Assembly: GCA_021814835.1 (NCBI GenBank)
Contig: JAKAHO010000014.1
Span: 1-17,522, forward strand
Direction of reading: 5' to 3'
From: a bacterium
GTDB lineage: Bacteria; Patescibacteriota; Minisyncoccia; UBA6257; GWB1-50-10
DNA: 17,522 nucleotides
A program made the position numbers and the translations under genes. This document shows positions 1 to 5,900 of this stretch, piece after piece (the stretch's first letter is position 1; every line of letters begins with the position of its first letter). The notes beneath the pieces were generated by a model, which had not been told where the DNA came from, searched no databases, and saw nothing but the letters and a program-made list of their open reading frames with translations.

Positions 1-2
1 AG

Positions 3-551
3 TTCATTCCGGTGGACGTCGAGCTTGCGGCGACGCACATGCACACGCTCGACCCCTCATTCCTCGATCATCTGAGCGGCATCGTGGAGCAGACGGGGTG
101 TCTCAAGAGAAACCCGCTCGAAGTACTAGCGGCCGGAACGGTAACCGACCGGGATGATGTGCGCAGTTACGTCAAATTCAAACTGAAGACGTTTGAAAAG
201 GCGCTGTGCCGTTTCGCGGGTATGAGCGACGCGGAAAAGGCGCCCCTGTTCCAGAAAGCGCTCGAAGTTCCCATTAACACCGCGCGTAAGTTGCTTCGCC
301 TGTACAGCGTGAAGATGCCGGATGACTCGAAGGCATCCGTGGAGCGCTATTACGTGGAGACCGCAGGTCCCCGTGAACGCGAGCTTTTTTTGAAAATCGT
401 GGCGGAGGACAAGAAATACACCGAAAGGGTGAGCAAGTTGGCGGTTCGGCACCCTCCTCAGATGTATCTCGGTGCAATGGAGTATTTGGAGAAAGAGGGG
501 CTGTGGGACGCGTTCGAGTTCGTACGTCTCGTGACGCTTCGCCTCGACTAA
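3..551 (+). CDS. hypothetical protein, probably 5'-partial
   Basis: The frame is open to the left edge, so the true start is probably outside the window; in-window candidates are GTG at 12 and ATG at 39. I do not recognise the family. The roughly 180 visible residues are rich in charged, helix-forming stretches, with no signal peptide, membrane segment or obvious catalytic motif. Coding potential is supported by the length, the clean stop at 549-551 and a strong intrinsic terminator starting 10 bases later. Codon choice leans to ctc, gag, aag and gcg, more GC-rich than gyrB downstream and similar to the unknown genes at 7386-7805 and 14019-14654. It may be a lineage-specific protein. Confidence is high that it is a gene and nil for function. 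Confidence 0.7.
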   Translation, partial: FIPVDVELAATHMHTLDPSFLDHLSGIVEQTGCLKRNPLEVLAAGTVTDRDDVRSYVKFKLKTFEKALCRFAGMSDAEKAPLFQKALEVPINTARKLLRLYSVKMPDDSKASVERYYVETAGPRERELFLKIVAEDKKYTERVSKLAVRHPPQMYLGAMEYLEKEGLWDAFEFVRLVTLRLD

Positions 552-559
552 AGCATCAA

Positions 560-589
560 AACCCGCGTTGAATATGACGCGGGTTTTTG
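560..589 (+). terminator. Rho-independent terminator after the first gene
   Basis: An 8-bp perfect stem (acccgcgt at 561-568 with acgcgggt at 577-584) closes an 8-nt loop and runs into a T tract (584-588). It lies directly after the stop codon at 551. Confidence 0.9.
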
Positions 590-593
590 TACC

Positions 594-623
594 TTGTGCA
601 CAATTGCGGGGCTAACTAATATC
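594..623 (+). promoter_or_regulatory. possible promoter for the DedA-family gene
   Basis: TTGTGC (594-599) and TAATAT (618-623) are separated by 18 bases. The -35 half lies inside a perfect 10-bp palindrome, ttgtgcacaa at 594-603, which could be an operator. A competing -10-like TATAGA sits at 634-639. The matches are weak, so this is only a candidate. Confidence 0.3.
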
Positions 624-657
624 CTGTATTTTGTATAGAGAGAGCGAAAAAATCGCG

Positions 658-1317
658 ATGTTTAACGACCTCCTTACACAAATTACACCGGTCATTCAGC
701 ACTACGGCGCATGGGGTGTTTTTGTTATTTCGTTCATCGAAGAAATTCTTCCGCTTCCGTCGACCTTTTCATATCTCGCGGCAGGCTTTTTCCTTTTGAC
801 TGCAGGAGAGTCATTTGGTTTCGCGGCGGTGCAGTCTATTTCAAAAATAGTAATTCCGGGCGCAATGGGTCTCGCAATCGGTTCAATCTTTGTGTATTCC
901 GTGACGTACCTAGGCGGAGAGCCGTTTATCAGAAAATGGGGAAAGTGGTTCGGCGTTCAGTGGCACGATGTTGAAAAAATGAACAAATATTTCCGCGGCC
1001 ATTGGACCGATGAGCTTACGCTTTTTGTGCTCCGCTCTCTGCCGATTATTCCAAACGGCATTGTGTCGGCGGTGTGCGGTATCCTCAAATATCCGTTCAA
1101 AAAGTTGTTCATTATCACCTTTTTGGGAAGCTGCGTGCGCGGATTCGTTTTGGGCATGCTTGGCTGGTCCCTTGGCGAAGCATTCGTCATTTATGCCGAC
1201 CAAATATCGGAATTCGGCGATTATGCGCTCTATGCGCTTCTTGCGGTAACCGCGGCGACGCTCGTCTATCTTTTTGTGCGCAGACAGCTCAAAAAACGCA
1301 AGGTAATAAGCGGGTAA
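658..1317 (+). CDS. DedA / SNARE-associated family membrane protein
   Basis: A predicted polytopic inner-membrane protein of 219 residues. Family signatures are the acidic, proline-rich N-terminal re-entrant segment (FIEEILPLP, residues 26-34), and the RSLPIIPNG segment starting at R126, followed by a glycine-rich helix (GSCVRGFVLGMLGWSLGEA). This matches the DedA arrangement of two re-entrant loops plus helices. The C terminus ends in a basic tail (RRQLKKRK). DedA proteins act in membrane homeostasis, and some flip undecaprenyl phosphate or phosphatidylethanolamine; the substrate here cannot be read. The frame extends to a TTG at 631, but I chose ATG 658 because it begins just before the first hydrophobic helix and no good ribosome site supports 631. 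It precedes gyrB without a clear terminator, but gyrB has its own promoter. Confidence 0.85.
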   Translation: MFNDLLTQITPVIQHYGAWGVFVISFIEEILPLPSTFSYLAAGFFLLTAGESFGFAAVQSISKIVIPGAMGLAIGSIFVYSVTYLGGEPFIRKWGKWFGVQWHDVEKMNKYFRGHWTDELTLFVLRSLPIIPNGIVSAVCGILKYPFKKLFIITFLGSCVRGFVLGMLGWSLGEAFVIYADQISEFGDYALYALLAVTAATLVYLFVRRQLKKRKVISG

Positions 1318-1334
1318 TTTGGCCTTTCCGCGGC

Positions 1335-1363
1335 TTGTTGCGCGCCTGTTTTTGTGATAGAAT
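1335..1363 (+). promoter_or_regulatory. gyrB promoter
   Basis: TTGTTG (1335-1340), a 17-base spacer and TAGAAT (1358-1363), the latter preceded by TGa to give an extended -10. Transcription would start near 1370, leaving a leader of about 50 bases. This promoter overlaps a GTG at 1354 in the gyrB frame, which argues against that GTG as the start codon. Confidence 0.75.
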
Positions 1364-1374
1364 TCAAGGGTGAG

Positions 1375-1415
1375 AAACGGCATCACATATCTAATACGTA
1401 CGCCGTTTTATTTTT
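1375..1415 (+). promoter_or_regulatory. terminator-like hairpin in the gyrB leader
   Basis: A perfect 7-bp stem (aaacggc at 1375-1381 with gccgttt at 1402-1408), a 20-nt loop, and a T-rich run (tattttt) to 1415, ending five bases before the gyrB ATG. It could act as an attenuator or influence translation initiation. Stem and tail are visible; the regulatory role is inferred. Confidence 0.4.
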
Positions 1416-1419
1416 AAAC

Positions 1420-3351
1420 ATGGCCGAAAAAGACACAAAAAAAGACGAGAAAAAATCATCATATAGCGCGAAAGATATTCAGGTTCTTGAAGGGCTTGAG
1501 CCGGTACGCAAGCGTCCAGGCATGTATATCGGGACGACCGGTCCCGAGGGTTTGCACCACCTCGTGTGGGAAATCGTAAACAACTGTATCGATGAAGCGA
1601 TGGCGGGCGAGGCGAACCATGTTCGCGTGGAATTATTGAAAAAGAACGGCGTCCGTATCACGGATAACGGCCGAGGTATTCCTGTTGATGTTCACCCGAA
1701 GACAAAAAAATCGGCGCTTGAAACCGCGCTGTGCACGCTTCACGCAGGAGGAAAGTTTTCCGAAGGTTCATATAAAGTTTCGGGAGGTCTCCACGGCGTG
1801 GGTGTTTCTGTTGTGAACGCGCTCTCAACGAATATGTCCGCCGAAGTATGGCGTGATGGAGGCGCATACATTCAGGAGTATAAGCGCGGCGTGCCCCAGT
1901 ACAATGTGAAAAAAGTGGGCAAGTCAGACGCTCATGGCACGCGCATTACGTTTTACGCGGACCCTGAGATTTTTTCGACTATTGAGTACGACCTCAAGAA
2001 GATTTTGGATTTCTTGAGAAACCAAGCGTTCCTCACGAAGGGCGTGCGCATTGATGTAGTGGACGAACGCGAGGAAGTTCCGAACTATTACGGCTTTTAT
2101 TTTGAAGGCGGTCTACTTTCATTCCTTCAGCACCTTATGGGTACGAGGCCCTCAATTCAGGCGAATCCGTTCTACGTGCATAAGGAAGTCGAAGGCATTG
2201 ATGTGGAGGCGGCATTTTCGTATACGAACGACGTTGAGTCAGAGGAATTGAGCTTCGCAAACAATATTTACACTCCCGACGGCGGTACGCACCTTACTGG
2301 TCTCCGCTCCGCGCTCACGCGCACATTGAACGACTACGCGCGCAAAGAGGAATATATTAAAGAATCTGAAGAGAACCTTACGGGTGAAGATATGCGCGAG
2401 GGTTTGGTTGCGGCGGTTTCGGTAAAAATCCGCGAGCCTCAGTTCGAAGGCCAGACGAAAGCGCGTCTCGGCAGCGTTGAAGCGCGCTCATCGGTTGAGT
2501 CCGCAGTTTCGGAAGCCCTCAAAGAATATTTGGAGCGGTACGGAGGCGATGCGAGGAAGATTATCGAAAAGAACCTGCTCGCCGCAAAGGCGCGCAAGGC
2601 GGCAAAGGCGGCAAAAGACACTGTGCTCCGCAAGGGCGCGTTTGAAGGCCTTACTTTGCCGGGAAAGCTTGCCGACTGCAGTTCGCGCAAAGCAGAGGAG
2701 TCCGAAATGTTTATCGTTGAGGGAGACTCTGCAGGAGGTTCATGCAAACAGGGCCGTGACCGCCGCACGCAGGCGGTACTGCCGTTGCGCGGAAAGATTT
2801 TGAACGTGGAAAAGGCGCGTATCGACAAGATGCTTTTGAACAAAGAAATCCGCGCGCTTGTGGTGGCGCTCGGCACCGCAATTTCCGAACAGTTTGATAT
2901 CACGAAGCTCCGCTATCACAAGATTATTCTTATGGCCGATGCTGACGTCGATGGCGCGCACATCCGCACGTTGCTTCTCACACTCTTTTACCGTTATTTC
3001 CCGAAGATCGTGGAAGGAGGATTCCTCTATATTGCCCAGCCTCCGCTCTACCGCACGCAGAAGGGCAAGGAGGTGCAGTACATCTTTAACGATGCTGAGC
3101 TCCAGAAGGTTTTTGCGAAGTACGGCAAGGACGGCGTAAACGTTCAGCGCTACAAAGGTCTTGGTGAAATGAACCCCGAACAGCTTTGGGAGACCACTCT
3201 AAACCCCGCAAACCGCGTATTGAAACAGGTGACTATAGAGGACGCAGTGGCGACCGATAAGATGTTCGATATTCTGATGGGCGAGGAGGTCGGCCCCCGC
3301 AAGAGCTTTATTCAGGCGAATGCCGCCTCGGTAAAGAACTTGGACGTCTAG
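1420..3351 (+). CDS. gyrB: DNA gyrase subunit B
   Basis: ATPase subunit of DNA gyrase, which introduces negative supercoils together with GyrA. The 643-residue length matches the short GyrB form that lacks the insertion seen in E. coli (804 residues). In order: GHKL ATPase domain with E51 and N55 in EIVNNCIDEAMAG, D82 in TDNGRGIPV, and the GGLHGVGVSVVNALS lid near 122-136; transducer domain with QTKARLGS; TOPRIM domain with E434 in EGDSAGG and the acidic triad D507, D509, D511 in DADVDGAHI; and the C-terminal RYKGLGEMNPEQLWETT segment. The start at 1420 is chosen because the upstream GTG at 1354 lies inside the promoter and because MAEKDTKK... leads directly into the family sequence. There is no Shine-Dalgarno sequence. 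ParE is the alternative, but the TOPRIM and C-terminal wording is closer to GyrB. gyrA is not in the window. Confidence 0.95.
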   Translation: MAEKDTKKDEKKSSYSAKDIQVLEGLEPVRKRPGMYIGTTGPEGLHHLVWEIVNNCIDEAMAGEANHVRVELLKKNGVRITDNGRGIPVDVHPKTKKSALETALCTLHAGGKFSEGSYKVSGGLHGVGVSVVNALSTNMSAEVWRDGGAYIQEYKRGVPQYNVKKVGKSDAHGTRITFYADPEIFSTIEYDLKKILDFLRNQAFLTKGVRIDVVDEREEVPNYYGFYFEGGLLSFLQHLMGTRPSIQANPFYVHKEVEGIDVEAAFSYTNDVESEELSFANNIYTPDGGTHLTGLRSALTRTLNDYARKEEYIKESEENLTGEDMREGLVAAVSVKIREPQFEGQTKARLGSVEARSSVESAVSEALKEYLERYGGDARKIIEKNLLAAKARKAAKAAKDTVLRKGAFEGLTLPGKLADCSSRKAEESEMFIVEGDSAGGSCKQGRDRRTQAVLPLRGKILNVEKARIDKMLLNKEIRALVVALGTAISEQFDITKLRYHKIILMADADVDGAHIRTLLLTLFYRYFPKIVEGGFLYIAQPPLYRTQKGKEVQYIFNDAELQKVFAKYGKDGVNVQRYKGLGEMNPEQLWETTLNPANRVLKQVTIEDAVATDKMFDILMGEEVGPRKSFIQANAASVKNLDV

Positions 3352-3353
3352 GA

Positions 3354-3461
3354 CTTGTCCCGTTAGAAGTTTTCGCTTTATGACTTTCTCAATAAATATG
3401 AGGAAATATTCGAAAATAATAAATAATGACAATTGTGACTGGTTACTTCTAACGGGACTTG
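3354..3461. repeat. MITE-like element with perfect inverted ends
   Basis: A 13-bp sequence, tcccgttagaagt (3358-3370), recurs as its exact reverse complement at 3445-3457, enclosing 74 AT-rich bases without an ORF. The 100-bp unit is flanked on both sides by cttg (3354-3357 and 3458-3461), as a target-site duplication would be. A longer direct match, ggacttg, exists at 3351-3357 and 3455-3461 but overlaps the inverted end. The element starts six bases after the gyrB stop and its right flank overlaps the -35 of the secE promoter. It could instead be a long-loop RNA stem serving as a gyrB terminator, although no T tract follows. Confidence 0.6.
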
Positions 3462-3488
3462 ATTTACCCGCATATAAAGTGGTATAGT
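3459..3488 (+). promoter_or_regulatory. promoter of secE-nusG-rplK
   Basis: TTGATT (3459-3464), an 18-base spacer, and TATAGT (3483-3488) with an extended TGG immediately upstream. Transcription would start about 12 bases before the secE ATG. The first three bases of the -35 are the last three bases of the right-hand flanking repeat of the element at 3354-3461. Confidence 0.7.
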
Positions 3489-3507
3489 TACCTTCGTTAA
3501 TATCTCT

Positions 3508-3702
3508 ATGGCAAATACTATTGCGCAGATAAGAGAGTTCTTTCAGGAATCACGTCAGGAGTTCAAGCGCGTGAACTGGCCGACGCGCGAGGAGACTATC
3601 CGCTACACATTGTTCGTGGTGGTGTTTTCGCTTGCGGTCGCCATCTTCCTCGGTGTATTGGATTACGCATTCGTGCAGATACTTGAAAAAATAATCGCAT
3701 AA
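3508..3702 (+). CDS. secE: preprotein translocase subunit SecE
   Basis: A 64-residue single-span subunit of the SecYEG protein-conducting channel, matching the short bacterial SecE form. The amphipathic surface helix contains the conserved ESRQEFKRVNWPTREET segment (residues 14-30). It is followed by one transmembrane helix at about 34-56. The position directly before nusG and rplK is the classical arrangement and confirms the call. The ATG at 3508 has no Shine-Dalgarno sequence. The gap to nusG is only six bases, so the two are co-transcribed. Confidence 0.96.
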   Translation: MANTIAQIREFFQESRQEFKRVNWPTREETIRYTLFVVVFSLAVAIFLGVLDYAFVQILEKIIA

Positions 3703-3708
3703 ATCACG

Positions 3709-4266
3709 ATGAGCGAAAAAAAAGAGACGACGATAAATAAAAACCGCCGCTGGTACGCGGTGCATACCTATGCAGGGTATGAAGACGCAGTCTCGCGCTA
3801 CTTAAAGCAACGCGTGGAGTCCATGTTTATGGCGGACAAAATCTTCAACATCATCGTTCCGAAAGAAACGAAGATTAAAGTGAAGAGCGGAAAGCGCTAT
3901 ACCATCGAAGAGAAGATTTATCCGGGCTACGTACTCGTTGAAATGATTCTCGATCACGACTCGTGGTCAGTGGTGCGCAACACCCCGCGCGTCACCGGTT
4001 TCGTGGGCTCGGATAGCACGACCCCCGCGCCGCTCTCGGAAGCCGAAGTGAAGGCATTGCTTTCAAAGATGGGCGGAGAAGAGACGAAGTACACGGTGGA
4101 CTTGAAGGCGGACGATATCGTGAAGATTACCGACGGTCCGTTCAAAGACCAGGAGGGCAAGGTGGCTGAAATTGATGAGGAGCACGGCAAGGTTAAGGTC
4201 TTGGTCCCCATTTTCGGACGCGATACGCTCCTTGAGCTCGACTCGTTGCAAGTACAAAAGATATAA
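3709..4266 (+). CDS. nusG: transcription termination/antitermination factor NusG
   Basis: A 185-residue elongation factor that binds RNA polymerase and links it to Rho or ribosomal protein uS10. The N-terminal NGN domain starts with RWYAVHTYAGYED (residues 14-26) and contains KIYPGYVLVEM. The C-terminal KOW domain covers about 129-185 with VKITDGPFKDQEGKVAEID and ends in LLELDSLQVQKI. The length is normal for the family. It lies between secE (six bases) and rplK (17 bases) in one operon. There is no clear ribosome-binding site. Confidence 0.97.
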   Translation: MSEKKETTINKNRRWYAVHTYAGYEDAVSRYLKQRVESMFMADKIFNIIVPKETKIKVKSGKRYTIEEKIYPGYVLVEMILDHDSWSVVRNTPRVTGFVGSDSTTPAPLSEAEVKALLSKMGGEETKYTVDLKADDIVKITDGPFKDQEGKVAEIDEEHGKVKVLVPIFGRDTLLELDSLQVQKI

Positions 4267-4283
4267 GGTATAACAATACAACT

Positions 4284-4709
4284 ATGGGTAAACCAGTAAA
4301 AACAGTATTAAAGCTTCAAATTGAAGCGGGCAAAGCGAATCCGGCTCCTCCTATCGGTCCGGCGCTTGGTCAGCACGGCGTGAACATTCAGCAGTTCTGC
4401 TTGCAGTTCAACGCAGCAACGAAGGAAATGGTGGGTGACATCATTCCTGCGGAAATCACCATCTACGAGGACCGCTCGTTCGATTTCATTCTGAAGACCT
4501 CTCCCGCATCAGCGCTTCTCAGGAAAGCGGCAGGAGTACCGAAAGGCTCAGCAACGCCTCACTCGGTGAAGGTTGGAAAGGTAACGAAGGCCCAGGTGCG
4601 CGAGATTGCCGAAAAGAAAATGATTGATTTGAATGCCACCACGGTGGAGGCAGCAATGAAAATCATCGAAGGCAGCGCCCGAAACATGGGAATCGAAGTA
4701 ACAGAATAA
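4284..4709 (+). CDS. rplK: 50S ribosomal protein L11 (uL11)
   Basis: A 141-residue ribosomal stalk-base protein that binds 23S rRNA in the GTPase-associated centre. The N-terminal domain shows KLQIEAGKANPAPPIGPALG and GVNIQQFC. The C-terminal RNA-binding domain shows KAAGVPKGSATPH and ends in MGIEVTE. Length and motifs are typical. It is the last gene of the secE-nusG-rplK unit and is closed by a terminator five bases after the stop. In most bacteria rplA (uL1) follows directly, but here it does not. A diverged copy of the last codons is present about 180 bases downstream. Confidence 0.97.
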   Translation: MGKPVKTVLKLQIEAGKANPAPPIGPALGQHGVNIQQFCLQFNAATKEMVGDIIPAEITIYEDRSFDFILKTSPASALLRKAAGVPKGSATPHSVKVGKVTKAQVREIAEKKMIDLNATTVEAAMKIIEGSARNMGIEVTE

Positions 4710-4888
4710 CTTTAAAAAGCCCTTCGGGGCTTTTTTAGTTTTACTTCGATTCCCATGGGCCGAAAGAAAGGGGGTCGGGGAAACATGCGTTTCCCCGTGA
4801 AGGAAATTACTCAAAACCGTGGGTTTTGAGGGAGCGAGCGTCGTTGCACGCGAGCGACGGAACATGGGTTGAAGTCACTGAATAAGTA
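4683..4888 (+). repeat. rearranged rplK tail: three related copies
   Basis: Copy 1 is the 3' end of rplK (aacatggg...gaataac, 4684-4710). Copy 2 is inverted: 4741-4757 is the exact reverse complement of 4685-4701. Copy 3 is direct and diverged at 4861-4886, ending gttgaagtcactgaataa, which encodes VEVTE-stop against IEVTE-stop in rplK with third-position changes in the V and T codons. Each direct copy is followed by its own terminator. Between copies 2 and 3 lie two perfect 9-bp hairpins (4776-4797 and 4810-4830) and a direct repeat gcgagcg (4834-4840 and 4850-4856). The frame ending in copy 3 is open from 4739 but has no plausible start, so I treat it as a remnant. Confidence 0.6.
4714..4736 (+). 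terminator. rplK terminator with UUCG loop
   Basis: Stem aaaagccc (4715-4722), tetraloop TTCG (4723-4726) and ggg plus ctttt (4727-4734), followed by T residues. It ends the secE operon. A 17-bp perfect inverted repeat (4685-4701 with 4741-4757) encloses it. Confidence 0.92.
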
Positions 4889-4893
4889 ACATA

Positions 4894-4919
4894 AAAAGAA
4901 GCCGAAAGGCTTCTTTTTT
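4894..4919 (+). terminator. second terminator, GAAA loop
   Basis: A perfect 10-bp stem (aaaagaagcc at 4894-4903 with ggcttctttt at 4908-4917) closes a GAAA tetraloop and ends in a T run. It follows the rplK-like tail remnant and isolates tmk from upstream transcription. Confidence 0.9.
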
Positions 4920-4965
4920 GTTGGCGTTGGTGTTATAACGAGTTGAGATCCTTTACGCGTTAGTC

Positions 4966-4974
4966 TGGTATCAT
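4966..4974 (+). promoter_or_regulatory. extended -10 promoter of tmk
   Basis: TGGTATCAT (4966-4974) is an extended -10. The best -35, TTGAGA at 4943-4948, is 20 bases away, longer than ideal. Only seven bases separate the box from the ATG at 4982, so the transcript would be leaderless or nearly so. Confidence 0.55.
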
Positions 4975-4981
4975 AAATCTG

Positions 4982-5830
4982 ATGAAAGAGAGGAAGCCAA
5001 TGGCGAAGCAGAAGAAGCGTCCAGTGAAGAGGGGCATGTTCATTCTCGTCGAGGGCATTTCGGGCAGCGGAAAGACCACGCTCGCGAAGATGCTTGTTGA
5101 GCACCTGAAGAAGCGCCGCACGCGCGTCATCTTTGATTCAGAGCCGACGCACAATGCGATTGGCAAGGGGCTCAGGAAGCTCATCGAGGGCGCGCCATTG
5201 CTTTATGAGGAGATGCAGGAGTTTGCCGAGGCAGTCTCCTTTGTCGGAAGGTCGGCGAAAGGACTCGAATACAACCGCTCGCTGGAGATGCAGCTCGTCA
5301 TTGATAATTTCAGGAAGGTTATCTATGGGACCTGCGATAAAATACGGAATGGGGTAAAGCTTGCTGAGCTCGAGTACCAACTGCTCTACATCGCTGACCG
5401 GTACCTCGACATCGAGTCAACTATCATTCCTGCGCTCGAACGCGGAATCTGGGTGGTGCTCGATCGTTACGACCTCTCGACCTACGCGTATGGCGCGTCT
5501 CGCGGGCTCGGGATGCTGGGGCTTTCCGATTACCATTTTGCTGCACTTGGGCGGCATTACCTTACGCCCGACGTGACGCTCTTCGTGGATGTGCCTGCAA
5601 GGGTTGCGGTGGAGCGTCTCAAGAAGTCAGGGAAGCCCATCGACCGCTTCGAGACGCTGAAGAGCTTGAAGGCGGTCGCGCTCGCGTATGAGGGGATTCT
5701 CCGCGTCATCGCAGACGAAGGAAGGGTGTTTATTCACCGCGTAAACGGCGACCAGCCAAAGCAGAAAGTGCTTGAAGCGATGTTGTCCGTGCTCCACGAC
5801 GAGCTTCGGCTTCCGCCGTCAGGGAAGTAA
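4982..5830 (+). CDS. tmk: thymidylate kinase (dTMP kinase)
   Basis: Phosphorylates dTMP to dTDP for DNA synthesis. Visible motifs are the P-loop GISGSGKT (residues 25-32), the DRY signature D161-R162-Y163 followed by STYAYGASRGLG, VTLFVDVPARVAVERL near 195-210, and DRFE (221-224). The family is usually about 210 residues; this protein has 282. The P-loop to DRY distance is about 130 residues against about 80 in E. coli, so there is an insertion near 60-110, plus a lysine/arginine-rich N-terminal extension. Start choice is open: ATG 4982 fits the leaderless promoter, whereas ATG 5000 has gagagg six bases upstream. It is a single-gene unit with its own promoter and terminator. A related deoxynucleoside kinase is less likely because of the DRY and DRFE motifs. 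Confidence 0.88.
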   Translation: MKERKPMAKQKKRPVKRGMFILVEGISGSGKTTLAKMLVEHLKKRRTRVIFDSEPTHNAIGKGLRKLIEGAPLLYEEMQEFAEAVSFVGRSAKGLEYNRSLEMQLVIDNFRKVIYGTCDKIRNGVKLAELEYQLLYIADRYLDIESTIIPALERGIWVVLDRYDLSTYAYGASRGLGMLGLSDYHFAALGRHYLTPDVTLFVDVPARVAVERLKKSGKPIDRFETLKSLKAVALAYEGILRVIADEGRVFIHRVNGDQPKQKVLEAMLSVLHDELRLPPSGK

Positions 5831-5835
5831 TCAGC

Positions 5836-5863
5836 AACCCCCGCCAATATGGCGGGGGTTTTT
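5836..5863 (+). terminator. tmk terminator
   Basis: A perfect 10-bp stem (aacccccgcc at 5836-5845 with ggcgggggtt at 5851-5860) with loop aatat and a T run follows the tmk stop by five bases. Confidence 0.95.
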
Positions 5864-5900
5864 CATTTCTGGGGCTTAGTGTATTATTTGAAAGTATTCT

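Noticed and set aside
1354..1419. N-terminal extension of gyrB from a GTG at 1354
   Set aside because: It overlaps the -10 box of a strong promoter and encodes residues unlike GyrB; ATG 1420 fits better.
3358..3457. Intrinsic terminator of gyrB formed by the inverted ends
   Set aside because: The loop would be 74 nt and no T run follows the right arm, so the mobile-element reading is preferred.
4739..4885. 48-codon open frame ending in VEVTE
   Set aside because: No usable start codon after the preceding TAG; composed of hairpin repeats and an rplK tail remnant, so treated as a scar.
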